Assembly (NCBI GenBank): GCA_034698045.1
Contig: JAQGAU010000482.1
Coordinates: forward strand, 1-27,392
Direction: 5' to 3'
Source: Paramacrobiotus richtersi
Taxonomy: Eukaryota; Tardigrada; Eutardigrada; Parachela; Macrobiotidae
DNA: 27,392 bases
Part shown: positions 9,200-20,500 of the stretch, piece after piece
Position numbering within the stretch: position 1 is the stretch's first letter
Layout of the letters: each line of letters opens with the position of its first letter
Position numbers and translations under genes: made by a program
The notes under the pieces: generated by a model
What the model saw: the letters and a program-made list of their open reading frames with translations, nothing else
Database searches by the model: none
Told to the model about the DNA's origin: nothing

Positions 9200-11849
9200 A
9201 AACACCAAACAAACGCCAGTTGTGCAATAAAGGACTCTTTAGTCTTTATGGCTATGATCAGCGACACAAAAGCAAGCAAAGAACACTTTGGAGGGGAAAC
9301 TCTCTAGGGAAGAACAAGGAGCCAGAAAATGATGTGCACTGCACATCCACATACAGAACACTGAATGGTGGATCTGGCAGACCATGCATGGTTATGGCAT
9401 TCAGCGGCAACGGCGAACCTGCAGCGTCGGTGCAGTACATCCACATGCGCTGTATCGCGATGCAGCAGCGCCACCTGCAAAGGCATCCGCCGTATACGGG
9501 CGGGACACGTATCGTCACAAAACGATGGACCTAGTGCAGTACACGTATGTTGCCATCGCCCAGTGGCATGCTTGCCGCTGGTCTGCCGCCCCCGGTCTCT
9601 GTCATCTCGTCACTCTGCACACGCCTCTATCAAGTAGCGATACGAGCGATACCCAAGGCTATCTCGTAATTACGTTCTGAAAGGAACAAGGGTTTGAAAC
9701 TTGTAATCAACCGCTCGCAGTTTGCGCCCGGGATTTGTCTCTGTGCGTAATTAATGCCCCGATTTGGCCAGTGCTAGGAACTGAATTTTCTTCTGCTCGA
9801 TAAGTTTTTTAAATGCGTGGTTGCTGCAACAACAACAACGTTAGTCCTTGGCCATTTCCGCTGACCGACTGCCGGCGAAAAAGCATACTCAACAGAATAT
9901 TTACAGAATACTGGGCGCTGTATGAAAAGCAGAACATTCTCACCTTGATGTGGTCATATCCAGTACGTGCTGTGGTAGAGCGTGCGGAGTACGTTGCTGA
10001 TCGCCCGTTGAAGATGATTGATTTTCGGAACGAAAGCGTTGATGACTTCGGATTTCCGATCACTGCTTGTTTACGTACAGACTACAGTAACTACAGTTCG
10101 CTTTCGAACCGCATGCATATAAGAAATACGTGTTTTTTATCGATATCTTCTAGCTCATTCTTTTGGTTCCTACGTAAATGAAAAGAACACCAGAAGTTAT
10201 GACACCCTATATAACCGAATGCCAAGGCCGAAGCTCACAACAGTGGTTTTAACATGAATGATTAGACGTTTCAAAATCGATATAACCCTCGCGTATACTG
10301 AGCACCCGGCTATTCCTGTCCGTATTGATAATCGCCGGGGGACACCAACACCCAGTGGAAGAGCCCTGTCTTATTCTAGGTTTGTGCTCGGAACTCCATG
10401 AATATTAATACTAACGGGTTGCTCGCTCTAAATTGCCGATTTGTTTAAATTCAATTTGAAAATCTCTGTTATCTGGCTGGTTTTGAATGTTTCGCAAATC
10501 GATAACGCACTCATTCTTCTATCAGAATCACTGGACTATAAACGTCTGCGCCTTTCCGTTCAGGAGCAATGCAAGAAACTGGGAAGAGGTATCGAAAAAA
10601 AAGTTGTCCCAACCAAAACCAGTATAATTTGAGACGGACTAGGCTGTATCAGTCCCATGCCCCGAACTGCAATTTTTGAAAGCGTTTCCTGTAGCGTTCT
10701 ATCAGATAGAAATCGCTGCGTAAGAGTGGAATGCATTGGAGTCCCATGGGAGGGGCAGCTGGAATTTTTGGAAGTGGTCAAAAACGACCTTTTTTGAACG
10801 ACATTGCATTTCTTCCGTCCGATTTTTTTGCTAGAACGTGGCGCCAAGAAGAACATTTCCTGCTATTGATTTCCATTACCTGACGCTTCTTCTTTGTTTT
10901 TCTGCGAAGAAAATATAATTTTAGCTAGCTCCTTTCTCTAGCGGGCGAAACAACAAGATGCCGGCAGGCATAAGTACCAGTCATTGTTGCTAAGGCTCAA
11001 GCGTGTTCCATTCAAGCGATACAATCAGTTTTAGCATGTTTTCTGGAGAAGGAACATTTGTTCTGTTAAAACAAATTGACCGTGGGATTCGCTGTTTCGA
11101 GAATGAGACGGGACTGCGACGAAAACATGCAAAACGGCCTTTTTTTTCGCCCTAGGACACATTTTATTCTCGGCAATTTTCGGAAAATTGTTGGTGTATC
11201 TCTGTGAGCAAAGAAGCGGTTTAGATAAAAATCGTTTCTAAGTCAGATGGCCCTAGTATGCTTGGTTCACCCAAAATTTGGTGCAAAAGCCCTATGGTGT
11301 TCCGCCGGTGCAACTGCGCAGTTTCGGCAATTTTGCCCGATCAACCCGTTAAATTGCGGTGATGTGGTATACGCCTATATTCTGACTTTGGTTCATATCA
11401 CTTTTCCACAAGCCAAAGATCCACGTAGTTCCTTATACGGTAGCTAAAGAATAGCTGGGTCTTCACATCTACGATCTGTGTCATACAGTATGTAAAGTAA
11501 ACAAATGCGATGCCAATGCAATCACCAATGAGCGGCGTCGATAGGATACAACGGGTACAGCCTAATGTGCAGATGCAGTACGTACTGTACATGTTTTGTT
11601 ATACCATGTTACGGTGTTTCTGTTGACTGTTAATAAGCACGTGTTTTGAGCAACCTAAACGCCGGACGACATTGAGCTTTCATCGGCTACCGAAATACCC
11701 AGCGAAAATTATTTTTAGCACATTATATACAATTACTCAATCTTTGATTGACTGCCAACAAAAGATACACGAGAAGTGTCATGTCACGTGTAATGTCAAC
11801 AACAGGCAATAAACAAAAGCATCTGTCGATTTACACGAAAAAACACGCA
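9200..11849. other. intergenic, nothing firmly recognised
   Basis: About 2.6 kb without a gene I can support. Overlapping open frames at 9106-9680 on both strands and at 9813-10181 (+) have mixed composition but no domain, no signal peptide and no convincing splice sites. An exon of a lineage-specific gene could be hidden there, and transcript data would be needed to call it. Confidence 0.35.
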
Positions 11850-11990
11850 TATCGCAAATCTCGCGACGTTATTATTGACAGAAAATGCCACATCGAAACA
11901 TTGTGTTCACTTTCGTTCTGTGAGAGAACAACACTGGATGAAAGTCAGCTTTTTACGCTCGAAGTGTGTAGAACACCGACGTGGTCCCGC

Positions 11991-13096
11991 CTACGGAAGC
12001 TCCGGATCCGGACACGAAAGAGTAACATCAGCTTCGTAATAATAAAACACGGCATTACATCCTCCGCAGTAAGAATCGCAACACATCGCACTCGGTATCT
12101 TAGCGCAGGTTTTTTCCCGACACGGTGCGATGAAACAACTGAGTGGCGCTGATCCATCCGGACACACGCGGGGTGTCGGTGGGCACTCGAATTTAGGCGG
12201 TTGGGTCGTGGTAGGAATCGTCGGACAGGTGGCGGCCGTGGTTGTTGGGCACGCAGGGCAGGTCGCTGCCGGCGAGCTGATTGTGGTCGTTACACTGGGA
12301 ACCGTGGTGGTGGGACATGCGGGGCAAGTGGACACTGGGCAGGCAGTCGTCGTCCGGGTTGGCGCGACTACAAAAAGGCACAATGGACTGAAACAGAGGA
12401 AAGATTATGCAACTAGGCAAAAGCCATCAGCAGTTACCTTATGCCTTTTGTATTAAGGAGCAGAAACACGTGTGATTTTATGACAGCTAAAGCTTCACAA
12501 TTACAGACAGCCAGAAAGGTCAACCTGCATGCTTGTATGTACGTGTTCATATCGGCGTGATATCGCACATGATTCGCATTGTATGTGTGACATTATTACT
12601 ATAGCTAAGTCTATGTCCGAACGCTGTAAGCTGCCTTTCTTTGCAGACAACGCAGGTGTCTAATACATCAGCGTTTTTCTCTGACATTTTTCATAAATTT
12701 ATAAATGAATGTCGCGCGACCGAGTAATACGGATCATAAACGCTCGTGGCACAACAAATCATCAAAAATCAACGAGTTACGAAGTATACAGTTCACAAAA
12801 GTATAATCACCTGTAGTTGGATGCGGTACACAGATATTTCCGGTGACACTAAAATAGCTCAGTCGCGGATTGCAAATGCACCGGTGCGTCACATTACAGA
12901 TGGACAACGGGTCGTTGCATCGCCGTCCCACCAGTCGACAGGGACAGTTGATCCCAGCGTTCTTCGTCGCTGTAGCACACTCAGCGTCCTGGGCAGTACT
13001 GAAAAGGCCCCGCCCACCTCTAAACGACAGAGCATGGGAAAATGGTAAACATAACAGAAAAATACAGAAACCGAAGTGAAGAAACATTTCTGGCAT
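11991..13096 (-). CDS. secreted Cys-rich protein (EB-like + CGGCNA domain), three-exon model
   Basis: Exon 1 (13096-12811) encodes a signal peptide (FGFCIFLLCLPFSHALS) and a Cys cluster resembling EB modules (CRLVGRRCNDPLSIC, then CIC), ending at ACAG|GTGATT in phase 1. Exon 3 (12387-11991) follows CTGTTTCAG. It encodes a Thr/Pro/Cys-rich mucin-like linker with TCPACPTTT repeats and a Cys domain ending in CCDSYCGGCNAVFYYYEADV, a motif seen in many extracellular invertebrate proteins. Exons 1 and 3 do not join in frame directly. A 49-nt exon at 12486-12438 (CTTTAG| ... AAG|GTAACT) restores the frame and gives 243 residues; a 7-nt version of that exon (12444-12438) also fits. The outer exons are well supported and the middle exon is inferred. 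They could instead be two separate genes. The protein is probably secreted or part of the extracellular matrix. No specific function is claimed. Confidence 0.6.
12438..12486 (-). CDS. predicted small middle exon of the Cys-rich gene
   Basis: This exon is deduced from phase. The upstream exon leaves one base and the downstream exon needs two before it, so an exon of length 1 mod 3 is required. This 49-nt stretch has AG before it, GTAACT after it and an open joined frame. A 7-nt exon using the AAAAG acceptor inside it would fit as well. Confidence 0.35.
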
Positions 13097-14367
13097 TGAA
13101 AGAACAATGTTCAGGTATCTTTATAATCTTCTGTTGAATTTGTGCAGACCGCTTAACTTGCGCTGGAGAAAGAAGATCTCACAGACACAACCATTCCTAA
13201 ACTCATGAAAATATGTACCTGAATATAGGACGACATCGTTAGATCAAAATTTAATGACTCTCCGGCGGAAATATGCCGTATAAATTTTGCACTTATTTTC
13301 ACCTATATTTTTCATCCGTTAATATGACGGATATCCGATGTTTCTAATTGTCTTATACGGGCAAGTTGATGAGAAATTAATTGTGCATCGATGGATACTT
13401 CAGCCGCTGAATGGAGAGACTGAAACAGACAGGACTCATTTGGAGCTCAGAGGGGCCTGTCTGTTTCGGTCTCACTATGGCCGCTGCTCAGTAAATCAGC
13501 AACAGGGACTGGTAGAAACATGATTACGTATAGTTAACAGCTGTTATAGTTTTTGCCATGTTTTTCCTTTAGCGTCTCTCATCGGAATTCATGTGTGTTC
13601 TTGTTATCAGGCATTGTCGCTCGAGTGAATGGAGTAAACTGTTTGAGCTTAAAAAAATTACGTATAGTGGCAGAAACAATAAAAACCTCGAAGTACTAAT
13701 GGTTATAAGATTGCTTTACTCGATAACATTAGTCTTAATTTAGAACAATGATTAGATAACCGCCAAAGTTCATGCCATAAATTATGTTTGATTTACTATT
13801 ATCTGATCAGGCAGAATCTTAAATAACTTAGACGAAATGATACTAATTTGCCCCACGGGCATAAACAGAAACCGATCAGCTGATGCTATCGCTACTGCTC
13901 TTCTCACTAACTCTCGCTACAAGAAACTGCATGCGAAAAACTAATCAGCTCGCCTGCATTCCGGAATCTACCTTCTAATAAAATAAAATAATATATGAAT
14001 GTTATTTAAAAATAATTAAATAAATAAAATACATAAAATAATTAATATTTATAAAATGAAATCAAAATAATTAACACTAATATTTAAATAAACTAATTAA
14101 CAACATAATAAACTACAAACTATGTAAATTAAAAAAATAAAATGATTAATTAATTAATAATACCATGTTTAATGCCGACTGCGCATTTTTTCAGTATTTG
14201 TGTGTTGCCGCTGCGTCATTCACCAGCAATGCATTCTCTCTTTTTCAGTATGACCATCTTTTCGGTTGACATTTTCCCCCTGTACACGTTCCTTCAGTAC
14301 ACCGTATTATCCATTCAACAAGGCACATTTTCACAACACAACCAGCACCAAATAAAAAAACATCTCT
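13097..14367. other. intergenic between Cys-rich gene and MTIF2 3' end
   Basis: No gene was recognised. The stretch includes a strong inverted repeat at 13416-13473, and from about 13975 an A/T-only region that also contains a unit like the repeats inside the last MTIF2 intron. The segment just right of 14170 should be the MTIF2 3' UTR and downstream flank. Confidence 0.4.
13416..13473. repeat. 18-bp inverted repeat with 22-nt loop
   Basis: GAGACTGAAACAGACAGG (13416-13433) is the reverse complement of 13456-13473 except at one position, where the RNA would form a G-U pair. Partial pairing may continue outward (ATGGA on the left, CTATGG on the right). The size and shape are compatible with a small RNA hairpin, but a hairpin in the DNA or a remnant of a transposon end is equally possible. 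Confidence 0.7.
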
Positions 14368-14543
14368 TTAAAAACCCGGTGGATTCCAGACCAGTTTCTG
14401 CTTGACGCTTTTCATGGTGTAGCACACCACGGTGTCGCCCAGTTGGAATTCCAAGTCGGCGACGTTGAACGCCAGACCACATTCCTGATCTTTGATGATC
14501 TTGTTCACTTCGTTCTTGAAGTGCCGCATCGACGTTAACAGAC
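14368..14543 (-). CDS. MTIF2: MTIF2 exon 11: C2 domain end and stop
   Basis: It encodes [20 protein letters not shown], then ECGLAFN, the QLGDTVVCY strand and the terminal WNPPGF before TAA. This is the expected family C-terminus, so the gene is complete at its 3' end. Confidence 0.95.
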
Positions 14544-17500
14544 CTACACCGCAAATTTCTTACAATAACCGATAAATAATATTTTAATAATAAATATTTT
14601 GAATGAAATAAAAAATAAATCACAACAATAGATTCATTTATTTATTAATAAATAAAAATAACAAATAAAATAAATAATTACATAATAAATTTAAAAAAAT
14701 GTTTAATTATTTAATTAATAATACATAAAATAATAGATAAAATAATTAACTATATAATAAATTTAGAAAAAATCGATTAATTATTTAATTAATAATGGAT
14801 AAAATAATAAACAAAATATATAACTACATAAAAAACTAAAAAAATATAACGATTAATTACTCAATAATAACATATTTAATTACAAAAGTGCCATACCGTC
14901 ATGCAGGACATCATCGCCGCGTAAAACCTTGAATTTCATCTTCTTATCCAAGCTCCCCTTGACACACCGACATCCAGCCACGGACAACTTTTTACTGCGT
15001 TCCTTGACATTAAATCCTTGTAAAACACTGGCCACACCTACAAAATTATTCAAGTCTGTCCAATTTACAGTTTCCGTTATCTCTGACTGTCATTTTGTAC
15101 CACAATTAATCATATGTTTGTCCCAGTTTACGAACATTTTAACAGCGTATAATTTTTTTAAAATTGAAAACTTACAGTTTTTTCGTAACGATCTAATTGT
15201 AAGATCCAAAAATCCCATGGAAGCGCGAAAATGCTGGGTAAATACTTCAAAAATTTAATAATTATAAATTTAATTTACAACACCACGATAAAAACCACTA
15301 CAGTCAATAAAATTTAATACTATGCTTTAATTTTAATTTAAGGTTTATTATTAAAATAAATATATGATTGACTATTGAAATTTAATACTATAATAATTAT
15401 AAGACTGGTGTTAGTTGTTTTGGTTTCAATTTTTAGTATTTACATAACTGCAGTAGCTATTCTAGCGCCAGCTTAGTTGTACCGCATTCCCAATAAAGTT
15501 CTTTGATAATAATTATTATAATTTTTCACATTTTAACATTAAAATAAACGTATAATTTGATACGAATTTAATACCAATTTAATTACTAAAATTTAATATT
15601 AACATTTAATAGTGAAAGTTAATAGTAAACTTTGCTGCTAAAATTTCGTACTATAATATAGTTTTAATTTAAAATTTCATATTATAATAAGTATGTCAAA
15701 TTGTCAATAACGATTTAATCAAACCACAAATAAATTACAAGTATGCAAACTGAAAAATGCATACCAATTTCCTCTTCCACGGCCACGGTGGGCAGTTGAT
15801 CGTCCAGCTGCTTCTTCAGATCCTCAACGAGTCGGTAGATAATATTGAAATTACGAATTTCCAAGTGTTTTTCTTTGGCTAATTTCTTGATGTCGGCCGA
15901 TGACTGGACATTAAACGCGTAGATTATACCTGTCAGCACAGGCTATTAACTGAATGAATAATTTCCGTTACGTTGCGTACTTGTTCAGCCACTTTTTATC
16001 CAGCTCAACTGTTTCACATTTTTTGCTGGAATTATTTAATTATACTAATTACGTTCCCTTTTTTTGTCGTTGGTCGTTTTACTGATTGCTGATTTAGGGA
16101 AAAAAAATTAAAAACGCATTTCTATTGAGACTGTAAGATTGCGAGAAATCCACGTGTCCCTAAATTCCTAGTTAATATTTATTTATTATTATTCCATTTA
16201 TTAAATAATTAATTTACTTTTTCTTTATTGTATTTATAAATTTATTTAGTAACTTATTTATTAAATCGATTTTTTCATTAGTTTATTAAATATTTAATAA
16301 ATTAATAAACTAATTAGTTAATCAATCATTTATTAAATTTTTATTAAATTAATTTACTAATTATGTAATTCTTTTATTAATTAATTTAAGGGATTAGATA
16401 CATTCAGCGACAACATTTACGCGAAACAAATTTTAATATATTATTACGTAATTCATACAAAACAACCTGATAAAAAACGAAAAAAATAATTGGAAAAAAC
16501 CATGCAATAACCGGAAAGCAGCCCTCAATGGCGGAAAACCGCAAAAAAATACCGAATTAACCCGCTTCTGTTTTGTACCTTTGAACGGTTCGGCCAGATT
16601 GAGATCCCCCTCACTGACATTGCCCACACCGTAATGAATGAGATCCAGTTTGCACTGGGTGGATTTGTATGTGTCCAGCACATCGAGAATGGCCTCCAAT
16701 GACCCGTCCACATCGGCCTTGACCACCACCGCCACCTTGGGACCTAGTCACACATTGACGAATGCAAATATGCTTCGCTTGATTTTAGTTTTAATTTATT
16801 TATATATTTTTCAGTTAATTTCCTCATAATTAATAAAATGTTTTTCAAGAAATTTTGATTCACTTAATCCATTGATTTTTTTTAACATATTTCTTGACAT
16901 ATTAATCCCAATTATGCTTACGGAATTATTTGTCTAATCGTACTTATTAATAATGCAAATCGGAGTTAAATATTCTTAAGGCATCTTCTTGTAATAACTT
17001 TACATATTTTTCAGTTAATCTCCGTGTAAGTGTATAATTATTTTGTGATGATTCAATCAATTCACTTTTTAATTTGTTTAAATTTTTTGATATATTTATT
17101 GGCAAATGTATCCTAATTAGTATGTTGATGGAATTATTCATTTAACCATGGTCATTCAGTATTTACCAGTAAACTCCACATATTGCTTTTTGGGCATAAT
17201 CCCGGGACGGCGAATACGGCGCCGAACGCCCAACACTCGCCGCTTCTCCAGCTCGGCTTTGTACGTTTTCAAGTGCTCTTCCCGCACCTCGCGGATGGCC
17301 ACTTCATCCTGGTTCATGCGCTCTTCCATGTCGCGGGATTCCCGGAAGCGGAGCACTTCCTGAGCGTGTTGCTGGCAAAACGAAGAAATTATTAACATTT
17401 TTTAATATTCTTAAGTAAATACTTATTAATTCAGTAAAAATTCTTGTAAATTTTACACTAATTTTTGAAATATTTAAATAACGTAATTATTGTTGAAAAT

Positions 17501-20500
17501 AATTATTTATAAAGTATTTTCTTTAGCTTTTTTTCATGCTGATAGTTTTTATATTTTTATAAATTTGTTTTTCAACGTCGTAAATTTTTTGTAAATTTTT
17601 TTGTTTATATATTTTTATTTTAAATTTTGGTTAATATTTTTAAGTATTATGTAAATATTTATTAATTTATTAAAAATGTCTTGTATATTTATTACTAATT
17701 AAAACATTTAAATAAGGTAATTATCTTCAAAATAAATTATTTATAAAGCATTTTCTCTACATTTTTTAATGTGATTGTTTTTACATTTTTGTGAATTTTT
17801 TCCCAATATCGTAATTTTTTTGTGTTTATTTATTTTTATTTTGAATTTTTTCCTCAACATTGCAGTTGTATTGTCATACCACAGCTGAGGAAATATTTAA
17901 TCAGTTTCAAACAACACGAAAACAGTTCTTTACCAAACCACAATTTATTACGCAAAAAAATGATTCGATCAACTGGTAATTCCGCTACATTACCGGTACC
18001 TCAGTATCACATTGGAAGATAGCATCACCGGCCGACGGCAATTCTCGCCAGCCCAGAATCTCCACCGGCACACCGGGTGGACAGGATTGTAGCGGCTGAC
18101 CTTTGTCGTCAAACATTCCCCGCACCTATTCTCCAAACAAATTTTTTTTCAAATAATTGTAGAAACTTTATTTGACGTAATTTATTAAATTTCTTTATAA
18201 ATAATTTTTTTCTGTAAACAGTTTAATAATGTTTTATGAATAATGTTTCGCAAACAGTTTTTTTGTACATAGTTTAATATTTTTTTATAAAGAATTTTTG
18301 TAAATAATTTAGTAATAAATAGGGTGTTTGGTCTTGTCCAGCCAGAAAATGCGAAGTGGCGAAACCAGACAATCCATAGCACGATAACAAAATTTTTGTG
18401 AAAATGTGCTATAATTACAGTAAATCAAGAAAGTGGTTAAGTATTAATGAAGAAGTATAGTAACACTAATGCATAAACAAAAAATCGTATAAAAATAATA
18501 ATAAAAGAAAATAATAATAAGACTGTTATTAGCAATAATAATATAAAAAAAAATAATATTAAATAATACTGTAAATAACAATCCTGTTATTAGTGATAAT
18601 AATAATACAAAAATAATACAAAAAAATCGGCTTGGTCGCATCAGCTCACCTTGGCCCAGGATTTGCCCGCCACCAGACACGCCCCCTTGTGCAGTGTGCC
18701 CCGCTGGATGATGGCCGTGCACAGGCGGCCGCGGACGTTATCGGTGCGGGCCTCGACCACCACGGCTTCGACGGGACCGGTGGGATCGGCCTGCAGCTGC
18801 ATCACCTCCGCCTGGGTGAGAATGGCCTCTACCAAGGCATCCAGACCGGTGCGCTGCCAATAAAACACACAATGTACTTGACTGCGCAGCAGGGAATTCC
18901 CAGTATAATGAATTCAATATCAAAGAAATTTCATCAAATAAACGACTGATCCAGCAAAACAAAAAGAAAATGATAAAACAAGGAAAAAATTACCGAGACA
19001 ATAGTAAAAAAGATAATAGTGGTCGACTACAGACAAAAATAAGTTTTGAATTATTTTTTTATAATTTTAAAATACAAAAAAATAAGGAATCGGGAAACAA
19101 CTTCAGCCACGGTAGTTCAGAAGCGACAGTGTTAAGAAAAGGACCATAACTATTTCCAAATGTTAGTTGTAACATTTTAACAAAAAAACTGGTTCGCGTA
19201 TTTAACTATCGAGGACGGTTTTTCTTCAAAGATCACAGCACAACTTGACATTTTTTTAAATTTCGTGCTACTGCTGTATTGTTTGTTCGTGTCGTGAATG
19301 TTTACTGGATATTAGATTGTTTTCCACATATTGTTTAGTTAACTTGTAATATTTTAATTGTAACCCATAAATTAGTTTAGTTGTCGTCGTCGTCACACGA
19401 ATTGTCAGATGCTGTTTACAAGACTTCGCAGAGACAGAAAATATCACACACATCACGGTGAAATCGTAGTGTAATGGCATCAGTGGATGTAGACCATCTC
19501 ACCAATTAACGTAGCCAATTAACTGAAAGTAACAAACTTTAAAAATGTACTACTTTTTTCTTTCGAAAATATCCTACCCAGAAACGAATGATCAAAAATA
19601 AAATAACGAGGGGAAAAAAATGAAAATGCTTTTAATGGCACAATAATATCAAAAAACAAGCACGAAAAACTGGCAAGATGCAAACTTAAAATACAATGGC
19701 GAAACATTAATATTACACACAAAAAAAAACACGATGTGGGGAAAAAACCTAGTTTTCTCAGTTATTTAATAAAATGTTAAAGAAGACAATAAAAACGGTC
19801 AGAACAATAAAAACAAATCGTAAGAAATAAAGAGGAAAAAACGATGTGGAAAAAAGCCTTCCATTTTTTTCATCTACATAATAAAATCTAAAAACGCAAT
19901 AAAAAGCCGAAATGGTGAAAAATTATAAAAATTGTGCAAAATAAAAAGCAGATGAAAAACCGCGGCGGAAAAAGACCGTGAAAAATTTTATTCCCTTTAT
20001 AAAATCCTTAAAATAAATCAAAAACTATAAAATAAATAATTTTCTCAATAAAATAAAATCCAGAAACAACAACGCAAAACTTTGCAAATTTTCGACGACT
20101 CAAAAAAACCCTCATTCTCACCTTCAACGCCGACACACAGACACTCTGTATATCCCCGCCAAACTCCTCCAGCGCAATACTCTGGCTCCACAGACCCCGC
20201 TTGACCAGGACGAGATCCAGGTCGGGTTTGTCGCACTTGTTGATGGCGACGATGATGGGGACTTTGGCCTCGTTGGCAAACCGAATCGACTCCTTCGTCT
20301 GCTCCATGACCCCGTCGTCGGCGGCCACGACCAGCACGACAATGTCGGTAATGTGCGCGCCGCGGGACCGCATCGCCGCAAACGCCGCATGACCCGGTGT
20401 GTCGAGGAAGGTCACGGTGGCGTCGCTGTTGGGGAGTTTCACTGCAGAATTGATGTACCATCGTTAACGCAGATCAGAGGCATTTTATTTCATTTTTATT

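Noticed and set aside
9106-9680. Overlapping open frames of 86-142 codons on both strands
   Set aside because: Frames on both strands are equally long, composition is mixed, and no domain, signal peptide or splice support was seen; likely chance.
9813-10181. 122-codon plus-strand open frame
   Set aside because: It has a reasonable amino-acid mix but no recognisable motif, and the opposite strand is also open over the same stretch. Kept as unresolved.
12130-12456. Gly/Val-rich plus-strand open frame
   Set aside because: It is antisense to the Thr/Pro/Cys repeats of the Cys-rich gene; the repeat composition keeps other frames open.
14640-14880. Possible replication origin or scaffold-attachment region from extreme A/T content
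   Set aside because: Similar A/T tracts occur in most MTIF2 introns, and nothing specific distinguishes this one.
20045-20461. Other long frames over MTIF2 exon 4
   Set aside because: The GTPase motifs are only in the frame used by the gene; the others are shadows.
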